From contig JAWLFQ010000039.1 of assembly GCA_041685505.1 (NCBI GenBank), forward strand, positions 1 to 22,038: a DNA stretch of 22,038 nucleotides. Reading direction: 5' to 3'. A program made the translations under genes and the position numbers. The first letter of the stretch is position 1. Every line of letters starts with the position of its first letter. The DNA comes from T1Sed10-7 sp041685505. Its GTDB lineage: Bacteria; Actinomycetota; Nitriliruptoria; Nitriliruptorales; Nitriliruptoraceae. The notes under the pieces were generated by a model that saw only the letters and a program-made list of their open reading frames with translations, made no database searches and had not been told where the DNA came from. This document shows, in pieces, positions 16,140 to 22,038 of this stretch.

Positions 16140-16145
16140 TAGGAT
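16140..16145 (+). promoter_or_regulatory. Possible -10 element for the DICT histidine kinase
   Basis: TAGGAT, 24 nt after the hairpins and about 68 nt before the chosen kinase start, matches the common actinobacterial -10. It suggests the kinase is transcribed separately from the CNB gene. No -35 is obvious. Confidence 0.4.
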
Positions 16146-16213
16146 GCTAACCGACCGTGCCCTATGTCTCACGTAGGGCGATGCACCATCCTCGAGGGAG
16201 GGGCGACGGCACC

Positions 16214-17566
16214 GTGCCAGACGACCGCGCCGCGACCCGACCGCGGGTCTTCCGACGTCTGCTCGAGACCGCCGAGGTCCCGCTGCGGCCGCGCCTGTTG
16301 AGCAAGGCCACCCTCACCGAGCTCAGCCACGTGCTCGAGAACACCGTCATCGCCAACGACCTTCCGGGCGCGGTCTTCACCGGCTTCCAGCGCTCCACCA
16401 ACTGGTTCCGGGAACTGGAGCGCTACCAACGCCTGGTCGCACCACAGGCACGGTCGGTGGCCGTCTTCGCTGCCGGCAACCTGGACACCATGGCCGAGGA
16501 CGACATCGTCCGGGTTCCCCTCGCGGAGGACGACCCCCTGGTCGAGGAGTGGTTCCTGATCGTGCTCACACCGGGCTTCTGCGCCGCCCTGCTCGGTGAG
16601 GAGACCGGGCAGGCGCACGAGACCGAGCTCGACCGCGTCTTCGAGACGGTGTGGAGCATGGACGCGACCACGGTGGAGGCCATCGCCCTCCACATCCGGA
16701 ACGAGGTCGCACGCGTCGACCCGGCGATGGCCGAGCGGATGACGACGGCGCTGGCCGACCACCCGCCGAGCAACGACACGGCCCACCTGCGCGATGACGT
16801 GACCACCGATCTGATCGTGGCGCTGGAGACCGGTCGGACCCGGCTGCGGGAGGCCGCACGGCGCGAGCGGCACGCTGCCGAGCAACTGCGCGAGGTCGAC
16901 CGGTCCAAGAACGCCTTCCTCTCGGCGGTCTCCCACGACCTCCGGACCCCGCTGACCGTGGTCGACGGCATGGCCGCGACCCTGCGCCGCCTCGGTGGGC
17001 AGCTGCCGGCCGAGGACAGGGAACGCGTCGAGCAGGCGCTTGCGACCCAGACCAGTCGGCTCACCACGCTGCTCGACGACCTGCTCGACCTCGACCGGCT
17101 GGGCCGCGGCACCGCGGGGAGCGAACCCGAGGACCTCGATGCCGTGGCGGTGATCCGACAGGTGATCGAGCATCTCCCGTGCGCGGGCCGGGTGCAGCTC
17201 GACGCCCCGGCGAGCCTGCCCGTGTACCTCGACCGCACCCAGTTGGAGCGGATCGTGGCGAACCTGGTGGCCAACGCCGACAAGTACGCCCCCGAGGGCC
17301 CCATCGAGGTGACGCTCCGCGCGGACCCGGCCGGACTGCGGTTGACCGTCGACGACCACGGGCCGGGCATCCCGGCCGCACAGCGCACACGCATCCTGGA
17401 GCCCTTCCACCGCTTGGATGCCGACCGTGCCCAGCCGGGAACCGGCGTGGGCCTGGCCGTGGTGGCGGAGTTCGTGCGCCTCCAGCGGGGGGAACTCCAC
17501 GTCGACGACCGTCCCGGCGGCGGCGCTCGCTTCGTCGTGGTCCTGCCCGGCAGCGCGACCTCCTGA
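16214..17566 (+). CDS. DICT-domain sensor histidine kinase
   Basis: This 450-residue soluble kinase begins with a DICT-type sensory domain (about 30-135: L-T-E-L-S-H-V-L-E-N, F-T-G-F-Q-R-S-T-N-W-F-R-E-L-E-R-Y and a V-A-V-F-A strand), then a helical linker (about 200-230). The HisKA domain has F-L-S-A-V-S-H-D-L-R-T-P-L with phospho-acceptor H241. The ATPase domain has N-box N-L-V-A-N-A-D-K-Y (N354), G1 D-D-H-G-P-G-I-P (D381) and G2 G-T-G-V-G-L-A-V-V (409-417). All catalytic motifs are intact. No membrane segments are seen, so the input is cytoplasmic. The GTG at 16214 follows GGGAGGGG at 10 nt; in-frame GTG 16157 and ATG 16181 have poorer sites. No response regulator lies in the window, so it is an orphan kinase here. 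Confidence 0.88.
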   Translation: MPDDRAATRPRVFRRLLETAEVPLRPRLLSKATLTELSHVLENTVIANDLPGAVFTGFQRSTNWFRELERYQRLVAPQARSVAVFAAGNLDTMAEDDIVRVPLAEDDPLVEEWFLIVLTPGFCAALLGEETGQAHETELDRVFETVWSMDATTVEAIALHIRNEVARVDPAMAERMTTALADHPPSNDTAHLRDDVTTDLIVALETGRTRLREAARRERHAAEQLREVDRSKNAFLSAVSHDLRTPLTVVDGMAATLRRLGGQLPAEDRERVEQALATQTSRLTTLLDDLLDLDRLGRGTAGSEPEDLDAVAVIRQVIEHLPCAGRVQLDAPASLPVYLDRTQLERIVANLVANADKYAPEGPIEVTLRADPAGLRLTVDDHGPGIPAAQRTRILEPFHRLDADRAQPGTGVGLAVVAEFVRLQRGELHVDDRPGGGARFVVVLPGSATS

Positions 17567-17598
17567 GGCTCCAGCGAAGCGCGTACCCTGCCGCGGTC

Positions 17599-19080
17599 AT
17601 GCCACCCTTCGCCGCCGCCGCGCTCGTCTTCCTGTCCTCGGCCGCCGTGCTGATCCTCGAGATCCTGGCGGCCCGCCTGCTCGCGCCCTACGTCGGCGCG
17701 ACGCTGGAGACCTACACCGCCATCATCGGGGTGATCCTCGGCGGGATCGCCCTGGGTTCGTGGCTCGGTGGCCGGGCCGCCGACGCCCGCGACCCCCGGG
17801 GGCTGCTCGCGCCGCTGCTGATCACCGGTGGGGCGCTGGCCTTCGCCGCGATCCCGATCATCGACGGCCTGGGCGTGGCGCTGCGCGGTGCCGGGCCGGT
17901 GACCTCCACCACGCTGACGGTGCTGGCCTTCTTCGCCCCGGCCGCGGTGCTGTCGGCCGTGACCCCGGCGGTGATCAAGATCCAGCTCGACACCCTCGAG
18001 GAGACCGGACGGGTGGTCGGCCGGTTGTCCGCGCTGTCCACCACCGGCGCCATCGTCGGCACCTTCGTCACCGGGTTCCTGCTGGTCGCCGCCTTCCCCA
18101 CCCGGCCGGTGATCCGGGTCACCGCGGCGCTGCTGATCCTGCTGGGCGTGGCTACGGCGCTGGCGCTCGGGCGCCGGCGCAACCTCACCGCCAGCGCAGC
18201 GCTCGGGGTGCTGGCCGCGGGCGCGTTCTCCTTCGCCGCCTCCGACCCCTGCGAGTACGAGTCCGCCTACTACTGCGCCTACGTCGTGGCGGACGAGGAA
18301 CGCGCCTCCGGCCGGGCCCTGTGGTTGGACACCCTGCGGCACTCCTACGTCGACCTCGACGACCCGACCTACCTCGATTTCACCTACACCCAGTGGTTCG
18401 GCGACGTGCTCACCGCGGTGGCGCCGGAGGGCGAGCCGCTGTCCGCGCTCCACATCGGCGGTGCGGGCTTCACCATGCCGCGCTACCTGCGGGCTGCACA
18501 CCCGGGGTCCACCTCCCGGGTGCTCGAGGTCGACGGGCTGCTGGTGGAGCTCGCCCAGCAGGAGCTCGGCCTCGAACTGGCCGAGGACATCACGGTTCGC
18601 GTCGGTGACGCCCGTGCGACCATCACCGACGGGCCCCCGGGTGCGCACGATGTGGTGATCGGTGACGCCTTCGGCGGCATCGCGGTGCCCTGGCACCTGG
18701 CGACGGTGGAGTTCACCGCGCAGGTGGCCGAACGCCTCGACGACGGGGGCGTCTACATGATGAACGTGATCGACTACGGCCCCCGCCGCTTCCTGCGCGC
18801 CGAGATCGCCACGGTGGCCGCGGTCTTCGAGCACGTGGCGGTGCTGGGACGCGAGGACGCCTTCGGGCCGGCGACGCCGGGGATCGGCGGCAACTACGTG
18901 GTCATCGCCTCCGACGCACCCCTGCCCCTGCACGCGATCGAGGCCGAGAACACCCGACGAGGCCGTGACGACGAACTCCTCTCGGGCGCAGCGCTCGCGC
19001 GCTTCGTGGACGGGGCCGAGGTCCTCACCGACGATCACGCCCCGGTCGACCAGCTCCTCACGCCGCGCCCCACCCAGTGA
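17599..19080 (+). CDS. Membrane-fused spermidine-synthase-like protein
   Basis: This 493-residue protein has about seven hydrophobic helices in the first 215 residues (roughly 5-25, 38-58, 69-90, 103-125, 143-165, 170-190, 196-214), followed by a Rossmann methyltransferase-type domain like that of polyamine aminopropyltransferases. Motifs: H-I-G-G-A-G-F-T-M-P-R-Y-L (285-297), R-V-L-E-V-D (307-312), V-G-D-A-R (335-339) and D-V-V-I-G-D-A-F-G-G (351-360). Classical spermidine synthases have a D-x-x-D acceptor site here, replaced by D-A-F, so polyamine synthesis is uncertain. The class is annotated as fused MFS/spermidine synthase. The ATG at 17599 starts the first helix; its ribosome-binding site is weak. 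It is 32 nt after the kinase and 21 nt before the flavoprotein, suggesting one transcript. Confidence 0.87.
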   Translation: MPPFAAAALVFLSSAAVLILEILAARLLAPYVGATLETYTAIIGVILGGIALGSWLGGRAADARDPRGLLAPLLITGGALAFAAIPIIDGLGVALRGAGPVTSTTLTVLAFFAPAAVLSAVTPAVIKIQLDTLEETGRVVGRLSALSTTGAIVGTFVTGFLLVAAFPTRPVIRVTAALLILLGVATALALGRRRNLTASAALGVLAAGAFSFAASDPCEYESAYYCAYVVADEERASGRALWLDTLRHSYVDLDDPTYLDFTYTQWFGDVLTAVAPEGEPLSALHIGGAGFTMPRYLRAAHPGSTSRVLEVDGLLVELAQQELGLELAEDITVRVGDARATITDGPPGAHDVVIGDAFGGIAVPWHLATVEFTAQVAERLDDGGVYMMNVIDYGPRRFLRAEIATVAAVFEHVAVLGREDAFGPATPGIGGNYVVIASDAPLPLHAIEAENTRRGRDDELLSGAALARFVDGAEVLTDDHAPVDQLLTPRPTQ

Positions 19081-19101
19081 GGTGACCCGAGGAGGGCCCC
19101 T

Positions 19102-20304
19102 GTGCACGACGACACACCACCAGCCATCCCCGCACCGCTGCGCTCCCCCGCACCGCGGGTCGTGGTGGTGGGGGCCGGGTACGCCGGCAGCCATGCCGCC
19201 GTCGCCGCGCGACGCGCCGGCGATGTCGAGGTGGTGGTGGTCGACCACGACGGCTGGCACGGCTTCCTGCCGCGACTGGCCGGCGTCGCCGCGGGCCGAC
19301 TGCGGGCCAGCGACGCCCGCTCGCCCCTGCAGGAGCTGACCGGCGTGGAGGTGATCCACGCGCGCGTGGTCGCGGTCGACGACGAGGCGGGGGAGCTCGT
19401 CCTCGACGACGCAACGACCCTGCACGCGGACGCGATGGTGCTGACCGTGGGGTCGGGCTCGCCAGCCGGCAGCGTCCCGGGCAGCAGCGACCACGCCGCC
19501 ACCTTGCACACGCCCGAGGACGCGCTGCGGCTGCGCCGCCGGCTGGCGCGCGCGCAACGGCTGCTGGTGGTGGGCGCCGGCGCCACGGGCGTCCAGCTCG
19601 CCGCGGAGGTCGCCGCGCTGCGCAGCGACATCGAGGTCCACCTCATCGAGGTCGCGGGACGGGTGCTCCCCGCCGAGCCGGCCCGCCTCGCACGGGACGC
19701 CACCGGGATCCTGGAGGACGCCGGTGTCCATCTCCACCTCGGCACCGAGGTCGCGCGGATCGACCGCGGTGGTCTGCGACTGGGCGAAGGCCGTCACCTG
19801 CGGGGCACCGTGGTGTGGGCCGGGGGGTGGCGTGCCCAGGCCGACGAGCTGCTCCCGGACACACCGCTGCTGGACGGCCGTGCGGTGGTCACCAACGATC
19901 TGCGCGTCTCCGGGCTCCGGCGTGTGCTCGCCGCCGGCGACGTCGCGGCCCACCGGGACGTCCTGGGGCGCCCCCTGCCGATGTCGGCTCAGATCGCCAG
20001 CCAGGCCGGGGCTGTCGCCGGCCACAACGCCGCGGCGCTGGCCACGGGCCGATCGACCCGGCCGGCCCGCCTGCTCGAGCTCGGTCGGCTCATCGACTGC
20101 GGCAACCGCGGGGTCGGACGCGTGGGCCCCCTGCCGCTCGGTTGGGGCCCCACCGCACGGCTCGTGCCGCTGCTCCACCTCGGCATCGATCTCCGCCATC
20201 TGTGGCAGCTCGGCGGCCCGATGCTCGCCCTCGCACAGCTGCCGGGGCGCACATCCACCGACGCCCGCCAGCAGGTCCGTCCGACGCTGCACGCGGTCGG
20301 CTGA
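19102..20304 (+). CDS. NDH-2-like FAD-dependent pyridine nucleotide oxidoreductase
   Basis: This 400-residue protein has two dinucleotide-binding folds. The FAD motif V-V-V-G-A-G-Y-A-G is at 21-29, the NAD(P)H motif G-A-G-A-T-G at 158-163 with E183 ending the second strand, and the FAD-ribityl motif L-A-A-G-D-V-A at 276-282. This is the type II NADH dehydrogenase / pyridine nucleotide-disulfide oxidoreductase class I layout. There is no C-x-x-x-x-C redox pair after the FAD motif, so it is not a disulfide reductase. The C-terminal 90 residues include several amphipathic helices that could dock on the membrane, as in NDH-2. Quinone reduction is inferred. The GTG at 19102 has GAGGAGG about 6 nt upstream. 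It follows the fused spermidine-synthase-like gene by 21 nt. Confidence 0.85.
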   Translation: MHDDTPPAIPAPLRSPAPRVVVVGAGYAGSHAAVAARRAGDVEVVVVDHDGWHGFLPRLAGVAAGRLRASDARSPLQELTGVEVIHARVVAVDDEAGELVLDDATTLHADAMVLTVGSGSPAGSVPGSSDHAATLHTPEDALRLRRRLARAQRLLVVGAGATGVQLAAEVAALRSDIEVHLIEVAGRVLPAEPARLARDATGILEDAGVHLHLGTEVARIDRGGLRLGEGRHLRGTVVWAGGWRAQADELLPDTPLLDGRAVVTNDLRVSGLRRVLAAGDVAAHRDVLGRPLPMSAQIASQAGAVAGHNAAALATGRSTRPARLLELGRLIDCGNRGVGRVGPLPLGWGPTARLVPLLHLGIDLRHLWQLGGPMLALAQLPGRTSTDARQQVRPTLHAVG

Positions 20305-20406
20305 GCGGCCGGAGCAGGCCACCTCCGCGACACCACGACGCCTGTGGCCGTGCCCGGGAGCCGGCGACGGCCTACGGTGCGGGTGGAGACGGCAGGGAGG
20401 ACGCCA

Positions 20407-21570
20407 GTGAGCGGTGACGGGCAGCCCGTGGATCCATCCCCCACGGTGCAACCGCTGCAGGAGCCGCCGTCCGCGGATCGGGGGCCCGCACCGGCCGGCG
20501 CGAGCAGCGGGACCGGGCAGGCGCAGGGCGCACCGCACATCGACGTCACCGCGCTGGATCTCGGTGGCGACGTGGTGTTCATCACCGACGCCGACGGGAA
20601 CATCGTCGATGTCAACGACGCCTTCGTCCGGGTGACGGGCTACTCGAAACGGGAAGCCATCGGCGCCCGGCCGAACCTGCTGTCGTCCGGCTACCAGGAC
20701 GACGAGTTCTACCGGGAGCTGTGGCGCACCATCTCCAGCGGGCGGGTCTGGGAGGGCCAGCTCGTCGACCGACGTCGGGACGGGGCGCTCCGGACCCACC
20801 ACGCCACCATCAGCCCGGTCCAGGATCACACGGGACGCATCACCAACTACGTGGCGGTCGAGCGCGACGTCACCACCGAACTGGGCCGTCAGGGCGCCGT
20901 CGGTTCCACGGGACTGGTGCACACCGATCTGACCGGCCGGTGCGTCTACGCCGACGCCCGCTCGGCGTCGCTGCTCCAGCGCTCCGCCAGCGACCTCCTC
21001 GGCCGCGGGTTCCTCGACGACCTCGAGCCGGCCGACGCGGAGGCCCTGCGCGAGGTGATCCAGATGGCCGCGGAGCTCGGTCGTGAGCACCGCCTCGACG
21101 TCCGGACCATCAAGGGTGCCTGGCTCCACGTCGAGGTGGCACCGCTGTCGGTGGCCTCAGGATCGGTGATCGGCGCGGTCTGCGGCCTGGAGGACGTCGC
21201 CGAGCAGGTGTCGGTCCATCGCGAGCTGGCGCGCCGTGACGCCTTCGTCTTCAGCGTGCTCGACGCGCTCGACGACGCCGTGGCCGTGGTCGACGGTGAC
21301 GGCTCCGTGGCCGCGACCAACCGCGCATGGCTGACCGCGAGCGCCGAGCGGCGCGAGGACCGCCTCCTCGGCCTACGGGTGGGCGACGACGCGCGGGCGG
21401 TGGTCCGTGAGGCGATCGACGCCGGCGACACCCAGGCCCACACCTTCGGCGAGGAACTGCACCGTGTGCTCAGCGGCATGAGCGGCGAACGCCAGGAGGG
21501 ATCGCGCCTGTCCATCACCCCGCTCAGGACCGATGACGGGGGCGCCGTGCTGCGGCTGGTCGACGGCTGA
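20407..21570 (+). CDS. Triple-PAS protein without output domain
   Basis: This 387-residue protein has a disordered Pro/Gly-rich start (1-45) and then three PAS domains. PAS1 (about 48-157) is classical, with V-F-I-T-D-A-D-G-N-I-V-D-V-N, F-x-x-x-T-G-Y-S, W-E-G-Q-L-V-D-R-R-R-D-G and a PAC segment ending V-A-V-E-R-D-V-T. PAS2 (about 165-268) and PAS3 (about 275-387) are more divergent. No kinase, GGDEF, EAL or helix-turn-helix domain follows before the stop. The GTG at 20407 has GGAGG 6 nt upstream; an earlier in-frame GTG at 20344 lacks a site. The next gene starts 25 nt after the stop, so the two are probably co-transcribed and may act together. The ligand is unknown. Confidence 0.85.
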   Translation: MSGDGQPVDPSPTVQPLQEPPSADRGPAPAGASSGTGQAQGAPHIDVTALDLGGDVVFITDADGNIVDVNDAFVRVTGYSKREAIGARPNLLSSGYQDDEFYRELWRTISSGRVWEGQLVDRRRDGALRTHHATISPVQDHTGRITNYVAVERDVTTELGRQGAVGSTGLVHTDLTGRCVYADARSASLLQRSASDLLGRGFLDDLEPADAEALREVIQMAAELGREHRLDVRTIKGAWLHVEVAPLSVASGSVIGAVCGLEDVAEQVSVHRELARRDAFVFSVLDALDDAVAVVDGDGSVAATNRAWLTASAERREDRLLGLRVGDDARAVVREAIDAGDTQAHTFGEELHRVLSGMSGERQEGSRLSITPLRTDDGGAVLRLVDG

Positions 21571-21595
21571 ACAGGCACGACACGCAGGAGTGAAG

Positions 21596-22038
21596 GTGCC
21601 CAAGCAGACGGTGGACCGGCACAGCCGGGTCAGCGAGGCAGGCGGAACCGCGGCGCGTGCGCGCGGCTCCGGGGGTGCTGTTCCGGCACCGGCCGCGATG
21701 ACGACCCCCGCTGTCCGGGAGGAGCGCGCCCTCGAGCGTCGCAAGCGCAAGGTCTACGTCGTCGCCTTCCTGGGGGCGGCCGTGGCGCTGACGCTCAGCT
21801 GGGTGGCACGTGGACCGGATGACGTCCTGCTGACCTACGGCTACCCCGCGGTGACCGTCGGCCTGCTGGTGCTGATCATCGCGCTGCTGCGGCGCTGGGC
21901 CGACCTGCAGACCATCGAGCGCGCCATCTACGCCGTGATGGCGGCCCTGGTCCTCGGCCGGCTGGCCTGGCACCTCCACCTCGCCGGCCCGATCGACGAG
22001 CACCTGCTCGTCCTGGTGGGCGGCCACTACTGGGCCGT
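21596..22038 (+). CDS. Membrane protein, N-terminal part (cut by window end)
   Basis: The GTG at 21596 with GCAGGAG 5 nt upstream opens a frame that runs off the window after 147 codons. The first 50 residues are polar and basic, then three hydrophobic helices lie at about 53-73, 83-100 and 108-130, with a fourth starting near 136. The helix pattern with conserved-looking R-R-W and H-Y-W resembles uncharacterised membrane sensor modules placed before PAS or GGDEF domains, but this is only an impression. A signalling output domain would fit the PAS-only neighbour 25 nt upstream. The function cannot be assigned from the visible part. Confidence 0.65.
   Translation, partial: MPKQTVDRHSRVSEAGGTAARARGSGGAVPAPAAMTTPAVREERALERRKRKVYVVAFLGAAVALTLSWVARGPDDVLLTYGYPAVTVGLLVLIIALLRRWADLQTIERAIYAVMAALVLGRLAWHLHLAGPIDEHLLVLVGGHYWA

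Noticed and set aside
17179..17598. N-terminal extension of the fused spermidine-synthase-like protein
   Set aside because: It lies in a different frame over the kinase ATPase domain and is Arg/Gly/Pro-rich with no membrane helix.
16423..21129. Very long minus-strand open frame antisense to the kinase, synthase-like, flavoprotein and PAS genes
   Set aside because: It is a by-product of high GC, is low-complexity (His, Gln, Gly, Arg) and matches no family, while the plus strand encodes four recognisable proteins.

Overview
This window is very GC-rich, densely coding DNA with frequent GTG starts, from a high-GC actinobacterium. The clearest lineage marker is a locus that keeps the order known from mycobacteria and corynebacteria: redox chaperone Ruc, 5-formyltetrahydrofolate cyclo-ligase, galU, moeA/glp, then a SepX/GlpR-type membrane protein. 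The usual acetyltransferase gene between glp and sepX is replaced by moaC, and a translin-family gene follows. This suggests a deep-branching actinobacterial class (for example Nitriliruptoria or Acidimicrobiia), but that placement is inference. I saw no rRNA, tRNA, CRISPR array, insertion sequence or phage genes.

Layout. (A) 1-3976, minus strand: galU, glp/moeA, moaC, sepX-like and a translin-family gene cut by the window start. The genes are tightly linked (GTGA overlap, 7-nt gap, TGATG overlap). (B) 4083-5893, plus strand: 5-FCL, then a near-perfect CIRCE operator (4694-4720), ruc, and an SAF-domain membrane protein. (C) 5841-11846, minus strand: an NAD(P)-binding SDR/DUF2867 fusion whose end overlaps the SAF gene, an S9 prolyl-oligopeptidase-type peptidase, a small DUF2185/Imm33-like protein, and a GAF-GGDEF protein with a degenerate EAL domain. 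(D) 11985-13673, plus: a MobA-FdhD fusion whose FdhD part lacks the CxxC motif. (E) 13692-15407, minus: the ABC-F translation factor EttA. (F) 15543-22038, plus: a cyclic-nucleotide-binding-domain protein, tandem hairpins, a DICT-domain histidine kinase, a membrane-fused spermidine-synthase-like protein, an NDH-2-like flavoprotein, a PAS-only protein, and the start of a membrane protein cut by the window end.

Functional themes. Region A joins UDP-glucose supply, molybdenum cofactor chemistry and a predicted FtsZ-linked Glp/SepX division module, with a predicted TRAX-type ribonuclease translationally coupled to it. Region B looks like a heat-shock-controlled redox chaperone gene. Regions C and F contain a loose set of signalling proteins (GGDEF, DICT kinase, CNB, PAS) without a response regulator in view. 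All functions are inferred from sequence motifs read by eye; no database search was run.
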